From CAG-390 sp045636385 (lineage in GTDB: Bacteria; Bacillota; Clostridia; Oscillospirales; CAG-272), in contig JAZTXK010000078.1 in NCBI GenBank assembly GCA_045636385.1, positions 186,001 to 250,000 on the forward strand: 64,000 nucleotides of DNA, in the 5' to 3' direction. Positions 34,750-43,703 of the stretch are shown in pieces. Numbering within the stretch: the stretch's first letter is position 1; every line of letters begins with the position of its first letter. The position numbers and the translations under genes were made by a program. Below the pieces are notes generated by a model, which saw nothing but the letters and a program-made list of their open reading frames with translations, was not told the origin of the DNA and searched no databases.

Positions 34750-36273
34750 ATGAAAAAGAATTCTACTCTCCTGCGCGTTATCGCAATGATGCTTGTAGCT
34801 ATCATGATGCTCTCCGCATTCGTTGCTTGCGCAGAAACCGGTACTAGTGAAACCACTACCGAACCCGCCCAGGCGCAGACTCAGGCTCCTACCGAAGAGT
34901 CCACCGCCGACCCCACAAAGGACGCTAACGGCTACCTTAAGGACGATCTTCCCGAAGATCTCAATTACAACGGCAGCGAAATCACCCTTCTTGTTTGGGA
35001 CGACGTTGAGCACGAGGAATTTGAAGTTGCTTACGAAGACCTCAGCGGTGACATCGTTGAGCAGTCGCTCTACGACAGAAACAGCAAGGTTGAAGAAAGA
35101 CTCGGCCTTACGCTCGCTTTCATCCGTATCGACGGTGATGCGGACAACACAAAGAACTGGAACGCATACGTTAACAACGCAGTTTCCATCAGCGCAAGAG
35201 AATTCGACATCATTGCAGGTTACTCCCTCTCTGTCACTCTCAATGCAGCAAGCGGTCTCCTCTTCAATATGCTTGACGACGAGTGCGAATACCTCAACTT
35301 TGATCAGCCTTGGTGGAGCCAGCTCCTTCTTGATCAGGCTACCTTCGGCGACAACCTCTACTTCGCTTCGGGTGACATTTCCCGTAACGCGCTTGAGATG
35401 ATGTACGTTTGCTACGCAAACTCCGATCTTCTCACTGAATATCAGCTCCAGAACCCCCAGGAGATGGTAGAAACCGGCGATTGGACTTATGATAAGTTCT
35501 TCGAGATGTGCCAGGGCGTTTACAAGGACGACGGCGACGGCGTCAAGAACTGCGAATCCGAGACCGGCGACACATTCGGTTACATTACCTCCGGTATCCA
35601 CGTTGACCCCTGGTTCTACGGTTCAGGCGCAACCATTTGCGAGCGTAACGCAGACGGTGAGATCGTTGAATCTCCCAGCTTCTCCGGCGAGCGTGTTGCT
35701 AACACCCTCAGCAAGCTCTGCGAATTCCTTGACGGCGAGTACGGTATCTACACCGAGAAAGTTACTCACCAGAAGGCATTCGGTCAGGGACGTGCACTCT
35801 TTATGATGGAGCGCGCACGTGTATCCCACAAGGTTCTCGCTCAGAGCTACGGCGAGACTCAGTTCGTAATTCTCCCTTGCCCCAAGTATGACAAGGATCA
35901 GGAAGAATACATCACCGTTATGGGTAACCCCTTCACCCTCTACGCTATCCCCGCTGATATCGAGGATCCCAAGATGGCTTCCGCATTCATCGAGTGCTTC
36001 GCTTCCGAGGGCTACCGTCAGGTAACTCCCGCCGTATTCGAGATCTCCCTTAAGACCAGATACGTAGCTGACTCTCTCTCCGGTTATATGTACGATATTA
36101 TCAGAGCGAACATCACCTACGACGTAGGACGTCTCTTCTCCGGCTCTCTTATCGGTCAGTCGACCTTCAGAAACGCAGTAGCAGGCGGACAGGTTTGGGG
36201 CTCTGTTGCAAAGCAGTCCTCCACCGCTCTCAAGAGATCCCTCAAGAATCTCAATAACGCACTTAACAAGTAA
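34750..36273 (+). CDS. Extracellular solute-binding lipoprotein, tandem paralogue 1
   Basis: I chose ATG at 34750 because AAAGGA lies upstream and the lipoprotein signal begins there (MKKNSTLL, lipid Cys 27 in FVAC). The 507-aa product has a Thr/Glu/Pro-rich linker (about 28-60). The mature domain then starts ITLLVWDDVEHEEFEV and includes GDIVEQSLYDRN, SAREFDIIAGY, FDQPWW and MGNPFTLYAIP, as in sugar-type ABC binding proteins common in uncultured Clostridia. It closely resembles the next two genes. No transporter genes are adjacent. Preferred codons suggest high expression. Confidence 0.87.
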   Translation: MKKNSTLLRVIAMMLVAIMMLSAFVACAETGTSETTTEPAQAQTQAPTEESTADPTKDANGYLKDDLPEDLNYNGSEITLLVWDDVEHEEFEVAYEDLSGDIVEQSLYDRNSKVEERLGLTLAFIRIDGDADNTKNWNAYVNNAVSISAREFDIIAGYSLSVTLNAASGLLFNMLDDECEYLNFDQPWWSQLLLDQATFGDNLYFASGDISRNALEMMYVCYANSDLLTEYQLQNPQEMVETGDWTYDKFFEMCQGVYKDDGDGVKNCESETGDTFGYITSGIHVDPWFYGSGATICERNADGEIVESPSFSGERVANTLSKLCEFLDGEYGIYTEKVTHQKAFGQGRALFMMERARVSHKVLAQSYGETQFVILPCPKYDKDQEEYITVMGNPFTLYAIPADIEDPKMASAFIECFASEGYRQVTPAVFEISLKTRYVADSLSGYMYDIIRANITYDVGRLFSGSLIGQSTFRNAVAGGQVWGSVAKQSSTALKRSLKNLNNALNK

Positions 36274-36282
36274 TACATATTT

Positions 36283-36317
36283 ATGCCGTAGGCTATTTCA
36301 GCCTGCGGCATTTTTTA
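36283..36317 (+). terminator. Terminator after paralogue 1
   Basis: ATGCCGTAGGCT (36283-36294) pairs with AGCCTGCGGCAT (36300-36311), one G-T pair, 5-base loop, then TTTTTT. Confidence 0.9.
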
Positions 36318-36326
36318 TCTTATCTA

Positions 36327-36356
36327 TTGACATTGCAGTATTCAATGTGGTAAAAT
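36327..36356 (+). promoter_or_regulatory. Promoter of solute-binding paralogue 2
   Basis: Perfect TTGACA (36327-36332) and TAAAAT (36351-36356), 18-base spacer, extended -10 (TGGTAAAAT). Confidence 0.75.
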
Positions 36357-36388
36357 ATAGGTAAATCTTAAGAAAGGATTTTCTTACT

Positions 36389-37918
36389 ATGAAAACCAAA
36401 TTTTCCATACGTGCGATTGCGTTTATGCTATTTTCAATTATGCTTTGCGCATCATTTGCGGCTTGTGCCGAAACCAAGGATCCCGAGATCACTACCGAAG
36501 CTCCTTCCGAGGCACTGACCACCGCGCCTACAGAAGAAGTGACCACTGCCGATCCCACCAAGGACGCAAACGGTTATCTGAAGGACGATCTCCCCGAGGA
36601 TCTCAACTTCAATGAAAATATCACTCTTCTCGTTTGGGATGACGTTGAGCATGAGGAATTTGAGATTGCTTACGAAAACCTCAGCGGTGATATAGTTGAG
36701 CAGTCGATCTATGACAGAAACAGCATGGTTGAGGAAAGACTTGGTCTTGATCTTAATTTCGTCCGCATTGTCGGTAACGGAAGCAATATCAAATCCTGGA
36801 ATGCATACGTCGGCAACTCCGTCTCGATCAGCGCGAGAGAGTTTGATATTATCGCAGGTTATTCGATCTCGGTAGCAAAGAATGCATCGAGCGGATATCT
36901 CTATAATATGCTTGACGATGAGTGTGAATATCTCAACTTTGATCAGCCTTGGTGGTCTGACCTCCTTCTTGAACAGGCTACTTTCGGCGACAATCTCTAC
37001 TTTGCTTCGGGTGATATTTCCCGTAACGCTCTTGAGATGATGTACGTTTGCTTCGCCAACACAATTCTCCTTGAAAAGTATCAGCTTGAAAATCCCCAGA
37101 ATTTCGTTGAAAACGGAGACTGGACCTACGAGAAGTTCATCGAAATGTGCCAGGGTGTTTACGAAGATACCGACGGCAACGGCGTAAAGAACTGCGATAA
37201 GGAATCAGGTGACACCTTCGGTTACATCACCTATGGTACATACGCTGACAACTGGCTTTACGGCTCGGGTGCAACCATTTGTGAAAAGGCTCCCGACGGT
37301 CAGATTATTGAATCTCCCTCCTTTACGGGTGAGCGAGTTATCAACACTGTTCAGATGCTTTGCAATCTCTTTTACAGCAGCGACTACGGAATTTACACCG
37401 AAGGTACCTACCATCAGACCGCTTTCGGTCAGGGACGTTCGCTCTTTATGACCGACCGCTGCAGAACCTCGCATAAGCGTCTTGCGGCAGAGTTCGACTT
37501 TGACGATTTTGTAATTCTTCCCTGCCCCAAGTACGATAAGGATCAGGAAAACTACATCACCGTTATGGGTAACCCCTTCACTCTCTATGCGATCTCCGCT
37601 GACATTCAGGATCCCAAGATGGCTTCCGCATTCATCGAGTGCTTTGCTTCCGAGGGTTATCGTACCGTAACTCCCGCTGTATTTGAGCTTTCGCTTAAAA
37701 CCAGATACGTAGACGATCCTACTTCCGCTCTTATGTACGACCTCGTAAGAGAGAATATCACCTATGATGTCGGACGTATCTTCTCTGACGACCTTATCGG
37801 TCAAGCTACCTTCCGTAACGCTCTCGCAGGTAATCAGGCATGGGCTTCAGTTGCAAAAACCGCTGCTGCAGGTCTCAAGAGAAATCTTACAAAGCTCAAT
37901 AACGCTCTCAATAAGTAA
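36389..37918 (+). CDS. Extracellular solute-binding lipoprotein, tandem paralogue 2
   Basis: The 509-aa product has a lipoprotein signal (Cys 26 in FAAC), the same Thr/Glu-rich linker as paralogue 3 and the same mature-domain blocks as its neighbours (LLVWDDVEHEEFEI, ILPCPKYDKDQENYITVMGNPF, AFIECFASEGYR). The C-terminus ends LKRNLTKLNNALNK. AAAGGA precedes the ATG. Codon bias is weaker than in paralogue 1. The first quarter of the gene is nearly identical in DNA to paralogue 3, which points to recent duplication or gene conversion. It is monocistronic with its own promoter and terminator. Confidence 0.87.
   Translation: MKTKFSIRAIAFMLFSIMLCASFAACAETKDPEITTEAPSEALTTAPTEEVTTADPTKDANGYLKDDLPEDLNFNENITLLVWDDVEHEEFEIAYENLSGDIVEQSIYDRNSMVEERLGLDLNFVRIVGNGSNIKSWNAYVGNSVSISAREFDIIAGYSISVAKNASSGYLYNMLDDECEYLNFDQPWWSDLLLEQATFGDNLYFASGDISRNALEMMYVCFANTILLEKYQLENPQNFVENGDWTYEKFIEMCQGVYEDTDGNGVKNCDKESGDTFGYITYGTYADNWLYGSGATICEKAPDGQIIESPSFTGERVINTVQMLCNLFYSSDYGIYTEGTYHQTAFGQGRSLFMTDRCRTSHKRLAAEFDFDDFVILPCPKYDKDQENYITVMGNPFTLYAISADIQDPKMASAFIECFASEGYRTVTPAVFELSLKTRYVDDPTSALMYDLVRENITYDVGRIFSDDLIGQATFRNALAGNQAWASVAKTAAAGLKRNLTKLNNALNK
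36470..36725 (+). repeat. Near-identical 256-bp tract, copy 1 (in paralogue 2)
   Basis: These bases align without gaps to 38126-38381 in paralogue 3, with only about nine differences by eye, five of them clustered in one nine-base stretch. Flanking coding sequence is far more diverged. It covers the end of the lipobox region, the linker and the start of the mature domain. Confidence 0.85.
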
Positions 37919-37927
37919 TTTTCATTT

Positions 37928-37960
37928 TCCGCAAGTCTGTTTCCGGGCTTGCGGATTTTT
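37928..37960 (+). terminator. Terminator after paralogue 2
   Basis: TCCGCAAG (37928-37935) pairs with CTTGCGGA (37948-37955), extendable by two pairs inward, followed by TTTTT. Confidence 0.85.
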
Positions 37961-37982
37961 AAACAATTTTTCACATTTTCTC

Positions 37983-38012
37983 TTGACTTTCCGGCAAGCA
38001 ATATGTTAAAAT
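37983..38012 (+). promoter_or_regulatory. Promoter of solute-binding paralogue 3
   Basis: TTGACT (37983-37988) and TAAAAT (38007-38012), 18-base spacer, extended -10 (TGTTAAAAT). The 18-base spacer is shared by all three paralogue promoters. Confidence 0.75.
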
Positions 38013-38044
38013 AGAGTATAATAATAAGAAAGGAAACTTTCCCC

Positions 38045-39580
38045 ATGAGAAAAAGCAACACGATCCGCATCACCGCAGCTCTGCTAATGTCAATTATGTT
38101 GATATCTCTGTTTGCTGCTTGCGCGGAAACCAAGGATCCCGAGATCACTACCGAAGCTCCTTCCGAAGCACTGACCACCGCGCCTACAGAAGAAGTGACC
38201 ACCGCCGATCCCACCAAGGACGCAAACGGTTATCTGAAAGACGATCTCCCCGAGGATCTCAACTTCAACACCGATATCACTCTTCTCGTTTGGGATGACG
38301 TTGAGCACGAGGAATTTGAGATTGCTTACGAAAACCTCAGCGGTGATATAGTTGAGCAGTCGATCTATGACAGAAACAGCAAGGTCGAGCAGAGACTTGG
38401 CATAACTATGAGCTTTATCCGTGTTAAGGGAAATACAGATAACGTAAAGAACTGGAACGCTTACGTTGGTAATTCGGTTTCTATTAATGCAAAGGAGTTC
38501 GATATTATCGCAAGCTATTCCGTATCGGTTGCGAAAAACGCTTCGAGCGGATATCTCTTCAATATGCTTGACGATGAATGCGAATATCTCAATTTCGATC
38601 AGCCCTGGTGGTCGGATCTTCTTCTTGAACAGGCAACTTTCGGAGATAACCTCTATTTCGCATCCGGCGATATTTCCCGTAATGCACTTGAGATGATGTA
38701 CGTTTGCTTTGTTAACACAAATCTGCTTGCAAAGCACAATCTTGAGAATCCTCAGAATCTTGTTGAATCGAACGACTGGACTTACGAAAAGTTCATCGAA
38801 ATGTGCAAAGGCGTTTATGAAGACACAGACGGCGACGGAACGAAGAGCCTTACTAAGGACAGCGGCGATACATTCGGTTACATCACTTCCGGTACATACG
38901 CAGACGGCTGGTTCTACGGCTCCGGCGCATCTATCTGCGAAAAGAACGCAGACGGTGATATCGTAGGCTCGCCTACCTTCTCGAGCGAAAGAGTTGCCAA
39001 CACCGTATCTATGCTTTGTACTCTTTTCTACAGCAGCGATGACGGTATGTACGCCTCCGAGGGAGGTGGCCCCGCACATCAGAACGCTTTTGGTCAGGGT
39101 CGACTTCTTTTCATGACGGACCGCGCAAGAGTTTCGCATTACAGACTTGCTCCGCTTGACTTTGACGATTTCCTTATAGTTCCCTGCCCCAAGTATGACA
39201 AGGATCAGGAAAGATTCTACACGACTATGGGTAACCCCTTCACCCTTTACGCTATTCCTGCAGATACTGACAACCCCAAGATGGCTTCCGCCTTCATCGA
39301 GTGCTTCGCTTCCGAGGGATACAGAATAGTCACCCCTGCGGTATTTGAGCTTTCTCTCAAGACGAGATACGTCGACGATCCCGTTTCCGCTTCTATGTAT
39401 GATATCGTAAGAGAAAATATCGTTTATGATATCGGACGCCTGTTCTCTACCGATCTCATCGGTCAGTCTACGTTCAGAAATGCGCTGGCAAACAATCAGA
39501 CGTGGGGATCTGTTGCAACTCAGGCAACAAAGGGGCTTGATAAAGCAGTTAAGAAGCTCAACTCTGCACTTAACAAATAA
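38045..39580 (+). CDS. Extracellular solute-binding lipoprotein, tandem paralogue 3
   Basis: The 511-aa product is the third of the set: lipoprotein signal (Cys 26 in FAAC), linker nearly identical to paralogue 2, and mature domain with WDDVEHEEFEI, FDQPWW, GDISRNALEMMYVC and MGNPFTLYAIP. A small insertion (EGGGP near residue 340) sets it apart. The C-terminus ends VKKLNSALNK. GAAAGGA lies about 11 bases upstream of the ATG. It is monocistronic. Solute and transporter are unknown; the three mature domains differ enough to suggest different ligands. Confidence 0.87.
   Translation: MRKSNTIRITAALLMSIMLISLFAACAETKDPEITTEAPSEALTTAPTEEVTTADPTKDANGYLKDDLPEDLNFNTDITLLVWDDVEHEEFEIAYENLSGDIVEQSIYDRNSKVEQRLGITMSFIRVKGNTDNVKNWNAYVGNSVSINAKEFDIIASYSVSVAKNASSGYLFNMLDDECEYLNFDQPWWSDLLLEQATFGDNLYFASGDISRNALEMMYVCFVNTNLLAKHNLENPQNLVESNDWTYEKFIEMCKGVYEDTDGDGTKSLTKDSGDTFGYITSGTYADGWFYGSGASICEKNADGDIVGSPTFSSERVANTVSMLCTLFYSSDDGMYASEGGGPAHQNAFGQGRLLFMTDRARVSHYRLAPLDFDDFLIVPCPKYDKDQERFYTTMGNPFTLYAIPADTDNPKMASAFIECFASEGYRIVTPAVFELSLKTRYVDDPVSASMYDIVRENIVYDIGRLFSTDLIGQSTFRNALANNQTWGSVATQATKGLDKAVKKLNSALNK
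38126..38381 (+). repeat. Near-identical 256-bp tract, copy 2 (in paralogue 3)
   Basis: Partner of 36470-36725; see that entry. The two tracts share the same reading frame and lie 1656 bases apart. Confidence 0.85.
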
Positions 39581-39586
39581 TATTTT

Positions 39587-39620
39587 TCCGCAAGTTCTTT
39601 AGGGGACTTGCGGATTTTTT
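39587..39620 (+). terminator. Terminator after paralogue 3
   Basis: TCCGCAAGT (39587-39595) pairs with ACTTGCGGA (39606-39614), then TTTTTT. The stem is nearly the same as that after paralogue 2, so the terminator was probably duplicated with the gene. Confidence 0.88.
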
Positions 39621-39631
39621 GTGTTTTTATA

Positions 39632-39660
39632 TAGACAAATTAAAAAAAATGTGATATAAT
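39632..39660 (+). promoter_or_regulatory. Promoter of the MBL-gltX-glnS operon
   Basis: TAGACA (39632-39637) and TATAAT (39655-39660), 17-base spacer, extended -10 TGATATAAT. Confidence 0.72.
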
Positions 39661-39689
39661 ATTATATCTATGTAATTATGAGGTGTATT

Positions 39690-40304
39690 ATGGATATTAT
39701 TAAGCTTAAAGGACTTTCGTATGCCTCAAATTCATACGTCATTATCTCGGGCGGTGAAGGAGCGGTTGTTGACCCTTCTGTTGACGTCAAGGAGATAATG
39801 AACGCGCTGAACGGCGCGAAGCTGCGGTATATTCTTCTCACGCACGGTCATTTCGATCATATTCTCAAGCTTGATTCGCTCAGATGCGAAACCGGCGCTG
39901 AGGTTTGTATTCACAAAGCTGATGCTGATATGCTAAAGGATCCCGATCTTAACGCTTCAGCGTTCTTCGGCCTCGACTTTGCCTCTCTCGGTGCAGATAG
40001 GCTTTTGAGCGACGGTGATAAGCTCCCTCTTGGGCGCGAGATTATCGAGGTCGTGCACACACCAGGGCACACTCCCGGATCGGTCTGCTTTGATTGCGGC
40101 TACGATCTCATTTGCGGCGATACTCTTTTCACCTCGGGCTACGGCAGATACGATCTTCCGGGCGGCGATGCGAGAGTGCTATTCTCCTCCCTCAAGATGC
40201 TTGCTGATCGTCGGGATAATCCGATGATCAACCCTGGTCACGGCGCATCGTGCTCACTCGCAGACGCCGACGTGATCCGCGCGATCAGACATCAAAACTT
40301 TTAA
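39690..40304 (+). CDS. MBL-fold metallo-hydrolase (glyoxalase II-like)
   Basis: I chose ATG at 39690 because GAGGTG lies seven bases upstream. The 204-aa protein has the metallo-beta-lactamase motif THGHFDH (51-57), HTPGHTPGS for the next His, CGDTLF for the bridging Asp and NPGHG for the last His. It is the short YcbL/glyoxalase-II-like type, which hydrolyses thioesters such as S-lactoylglutathione analogues. The substrate here is not known. No terminator separates it from gltX 32 bases later, so the genes are probably co-transcribed. Confidence 0.88.
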   Translation: MDIIKLKGLSYASNSYVIISGGEGAVVDPSVDVKEIMNALNGAKLRYILLTHGHFDHILKLDSLRCETGAEVCIHKADADMLKDPDLNASAFFGLDFASLGADRLLSDGDKLPLGREIIEVVHTPGHTPGSVCFDCGYDLICGDTLFTSGYGRYDLPGGDARVLFSSLKMLADRRDNPMINPGHGASCSLADADVIRAIRHQNF

Positions 40305-40336
40305 AAATCAAATCTAATTTATAAAGGAATTCAAAA

Positions 40337-42025
40337 ATGGACTACAAGCTTCTTTCTGAACTTTTATTCCCGAACGTTACAACGACTCCCGAAGAGCTCG
40401 AGGAAAAGTATCCTCCCCGTAATCTTCCCGAGGGCGCGAAGGTAACGAGATTCGCTCCCAGCCCCACGGGTTACGTTCACCTCGGCGGCGTTTATCAGAC
40501 TATGGTAGGCGAGCGTCTTGCTCATCAGTCGGGCGGCGTTTTCTTCCTCCGTATCGAGGACACCGACGCAAAGCGCGAGATTCCCGGCGCGGCTGAAAAT
40601 CTTATCAAAACTCTCGCTCACTACGGCATCAATTTTGACGAGGGCGCAACCGTTGACGCTGACGGTAAGGTTATCGATAACGGCAACTACGGCCCCTATA
40701 AGCAGAGCGAGCGCGCTCACATTTATCACGTTTACGCTAAAAAGCTTGTTGCTGACGGCAAGGCTTATCCTTGCTTCACCACCGAAGAAGAGCTTGCGGC
40801 TCTTGAAGCTACCGATAAAAAGGCAGAGGTTAAGTCCAAGGAATGGACCGAAGATGCGGCAGCCGAGCAGAAGGCGGCTATGCTCAAGATGCGTGAGTTC
40901 ACCATTGAGGATGTTCAGAAAAATCTTGAAGCAGGCAACAAGTTCGTTCTCCGTATTCTCGCCGACGGCGATCCCGATAAGAAGACTCCCTTCGGAGATC
41001 TTGTAAAGGGCAAGCTCGAGATTCCCGAAAACGACGAGGACTTCGTTCTTCTCAAGAGCGACGGAATCCCCACCTATCACTTTGCACACGCAGTTGACGA
41101 TCACCTTATGAGAACCACTCATGTTATCCGCGGTGAGGAATGGCTTCCCAGCGTTGCAAAGCACATTATGCTTTTCCGCTATCTCGGATTCAAGCTCCCC
41201 AAGTACCTGCACACCGCGCAGATCATGCAGCTTGATGAAAACGGCAACAAGAAGAAGCTCTCAAAGCGCGATCTCGGTGCAAATATGAGCGACTATTCCC
41301 GTCTCGGATATGCTCCCGAGGCTGTTGCTGAATATCTTCTTACCGTTCTTAACTCCAACTTTGAGGAGTGGCGTCTCGGTAACGCGGACAAGCCCTACAC
41401 CGATTTCAAGTTCAATATCAACAAGATGAGCGTTTCGGGCTGTCTCTTTGATATCGTAAAGCTCGGCGACGTTTCGAAGAACGTAGTTTCTAAGATGACT
41501 GCGGAGCAAGTTTATAATTATCTTGTCGAGTGGGCAAAGGAATACGATGCTGACTTCGGCGTAAAGCTTGAAGCTGATCCCGATTATGCAAAGGCGATCC
41601 TTTCGATCGGCCGAGGAGGCAAGAAGCCCCGTAAGGACTTCGGACGTTGGGATGAGGTCAAGGCTTTCATCAACTTCTTCTACGATGATTACTATACCGT
41701 TATAGATCAGATCCCCGAAAACTTCGACAAGGCTGACGTTAAGGCGGCTCTTGAGAAATTTGCGGATACGCTCGATATGGCTGACGATTCTAACGGTTGG
41801 TTTGAAAAGATCAAGGCTATCGCTGAGTCGCTCGGTTTTGCTACCGATATGAAGCAGTACAAGGCTACTCCCGAAGCATTCAAGGGTAGCGTTGCGGATA
41901 TCAGTATGTTCGTCCGTGTTGCTATCACGGGTAAGATGAACGCTCCCGATCTTTTCACCGTAATTCAGATCATCGGTTACGACCGCATTGTTGCGCGCGT
42001 TAGAGAATTTGCAAACAATCTTTGA
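40337..42025 (+). CDS. gltX: Glutamyl-tRNA synthetase
   Basis: This class I synthetase charges tRNA-Glu. The 562-aa protein is a little longer than the usual 480 to 500. The HIGH-type motif is SPTGYVHLGG, preceded by VTRFAP, and the KMSKS loop is KKKLSKRD. RIEDTD is conserved. An insertion of about 35 residues (near 150-185, rich in Lys and Glu) accounts for part of the extra length. A zinc-type Cys set is not visible. It is directly followed by glnS, so the cell probably has separate Glu and Gln charging. AAAGGA precedes the ATG. Confidence 0.95.
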   Translation: MDYKLLSELLFPNVTTTPEELEEKYPPRNLPEGAKVTRFAPSPTGYVHLGGVYQTMVGERLAHQSGGVFFLRIEDTDAKREIPGAAENLIKTLAHYGINFDEGATVDADGKVIDNGNYGPYKQSERAHIYHVYAKKLVADGKAYPCFTTEEELAALEATDKKAEVKSKEWTEDAAAEQKAAMLKMREFTIEDVQKNLEAGNKFVLRILADGDPDKKTPFGDLVKGKLEIPENDEDFVLLKSDGIPTYHFAHAVDDHLMRTTHVIRGEEWLPSVAKHIMLFRYLGFKLPKYLHTAQIMQLDENGNKKKLSKRDLGANMSDYSRLGYAPEAVAEYLLTVLNSNFEEWRLGNADKPYTDFKFNINKMSVSGCLFDIVKLGDVSKNVVSKMTAEQVYNYLVEWAKEYDADFGVKLEADPDYAKAILSIGRGGKKPRKDFGRWDEVKAFINFFYDDYYTVIDQIPENFDKADVKAALEKFADTLDMADDSNGWFEKIKAIAESLGFATDMKQYKATPEAFKGSVADISMFVRVAITGKMNAPDLFTVIQIIGYDRIVARVREFANNL

Positions 42026-42041
42026 AAGTGAGAATAAGGCT

Positions 42042-43703
42042 ATGAATGAAGAAAAAGTAATTGCCGGCAATTTTATTCACGATATTATCGACGAGGATCT
42101 TGAACTGAATCCCGGTCTGAAGATCCATACCCGTTTTCCGCCCGAGCCCAACGGTTACCTTCACATCGGTTCGGCAAAGGCTATCAGAATCAACACTCAG
42201 GTTGCAAAGAAGTATAACGGACTTTTCAACCTCCGCTATGACGACACTAACCCCGTTAAGGAAGATGACGAATACGTAAGATCCATCTACGAGGATCTCA
42301 AGTGGCTCGGTTGCGAGCCGAACGGCGGCATTTTCTACGGCTCCGACTATTTCGAGAAGTGCTACGAATTCGCAGTACAGCTCATCAAGGACGGCAAGGC
42401 GTACGTTTGCGACCTTACCGCAGAGGAGATGCGCGAGTACCGCGGTTCTCTTACCGTTCCCGGCAAGAATTCGCCCTACCGCGACCGTTCGGTTGAGGAA
42501 AACCTCGATCTCTTTGAGAAAATGAAGAACGGCGAGTTTGAGGACGGAACTCATACTCTTCGTGCGAAGATCGATATGGCGTCTCCCAATATGAATATGC
42601 GTGACCCCGCGATCTACCGTATCGTTCACACCTCTCACCACCGTCAGAGCAACAAGTGGTGCATCTATCCCCTCTACGACTACGCTCATCCTATTCAGGA
42701 CGCGCTCGAGGGTATTACCCACTCGCTCTGCTCTCTCGAATTCGAGAACCACCGTCCTCTCTACGATTGGGTAGTTGAGAACATTGGTTTTGATCCCAAG
42801 CCGAAGCAGAGAGAATTTGCACGTCTTAACGTAACTCACACCGTAATGAGTAAGCGTTATCTTCGCCAGCTCGTTGAGACCGGTCTTGTTGACGGTTGGG
42901 ACGACCCCAGAATGCCCACTCTTTGCGGTCTCCGCAGACGCGGCTACACTCCCGAAGCAATCTTCGATTTCGTTGACCGTGCGGGCGTTGCAAAAGCATA
43001 CAGCGTAGTTGATATCGAGCTTCTCGAGCATTGCATCCGCGAGGAGCTGAATGCTACCGCGGCAAGAAGAATTGCTGTTATGAAGCCCGTAAAGCTTGTT
43101 GTTGACAACTATCCCGAGGATAAGGTTGAATATTTTGAGGTTTCCAACAATCCTCAGAACCCCGAGGCGGGAACAAGAAAGATTCCCTTCACAAAGAACA
43201 TCGTTATCGACGCCGATGACTTTGCGGCTGTACCGCCTCCCAAGTTCTTCCGCCTCAAGCCCGAGGGCGAGGTAAGACTTATGGGTGCTTACATCGTTAA
43301 GTGCGGCGAGATCGAGTACAACGCAGACGGAACTGTCAACACCATTCACGTTACCGCAGATCTTGAGTCCGGAAACGGTAATCCCGTTGACGGCAGAAAG
43401 ATCAAGGGAACTATTCATTGGCTCTCTGCTGACTATGCACAGACTGCAGACATTATGCTCTATGATCATCTCTTCACTCTCGAGAACGTAGATGATATCC
43501 CCGAGGACAAGACTTATAACGATTATCTCAATCCCGAATCCGCTATCAAGCTTGAGGGCTGCATGATCGAGCCCGCACTCGCTGAAGCAGAGGCAGGCGA
43601 GAGATTCCAGTTCGTCCGTAACGGTTACTACGTAAAGGATACTAAGAATGCCAATACCTTCAACCGCATCGTTGGTCTTAAGGACAGCTTCCCTAAGAAG
43701 TAA
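42042..43703 (+). CDS. glnS: Glutaminyl-tRNA synthetase
   Basis: GlnRS charges tRNA-Gln directly. I chose ATG at 42042 (MNEEKVIAGN), 16 bases after gltX; earlier in-frame starts lie within gltX. The 553-aa protein has HIGH-type PPEPNGYLHIGSAKAI, LRYDDTNP, HSLCSLEFENHRPLYDW and the MSKR loop (HTVMSKRYLRQL). The C-terminal beta-barrel anticodon domain ends VGLKDSFPKK. GlnRS is scattered in Clostridia; where it occurs, the GatCAB route is less needed. The last 56 bases overlap the DUF1294 gene if that gene starts at 43648. Confidence 0.97.
   Translation: MNEEKVIAGNFIHDIIDEDLELNPGLKIHTRFPPEPNGYLHIGSAKAIRINTQVAKKYNGLFNLRYDDTNPVKEDDEYVRSIYEDLKWLGCEPNGGIFYGSDYFEKCYEFAVQLIKDGKAYVCDLTAEEMREYRGSLTVPGKNSPYRDRSVEENLDLFEKMKNGEFEDGTHTLRAKIDMASPNMNMRDPAIYRIVHTSHHRQSNKWCIYPLYDYAHPIQDALEGITHSLCSLEFENHRPLYDWVVENIGFDPKPKQREFARLNVTHTVMSKRYLRQLVETGLVDGWDDPRMPTLCGLRRRGYTPEAIFDFVDRAGVAKAYSVVDIELLEHCIREELNATAARRIAVMKPVKLVVDNYPEDKVEYFEVSNNPQNPEAGTRKIPFTKNIVIDADDFAAVPPPKFFRLKPEGEVRLMGAYIVKCGEIEYNADGTVNTIHVTADLESGNGNPVDGRKIKGTIHWLSADYAQTADIMLYDHLFTLENVDDIPEDKTYNDYLNPESAIKLEGCMIEPALAEAEAGERFQFVRNGYYVKDTKNANTFNRIVGLKDSFPKK

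Noticed and set aside
36283..39614. Dispersed repeat element at the three terminators
   Set aside because: The CCGCAAG/CTTGCGG stems shared by two terminators are best explained by duplication with the genes, not by a mobile element.
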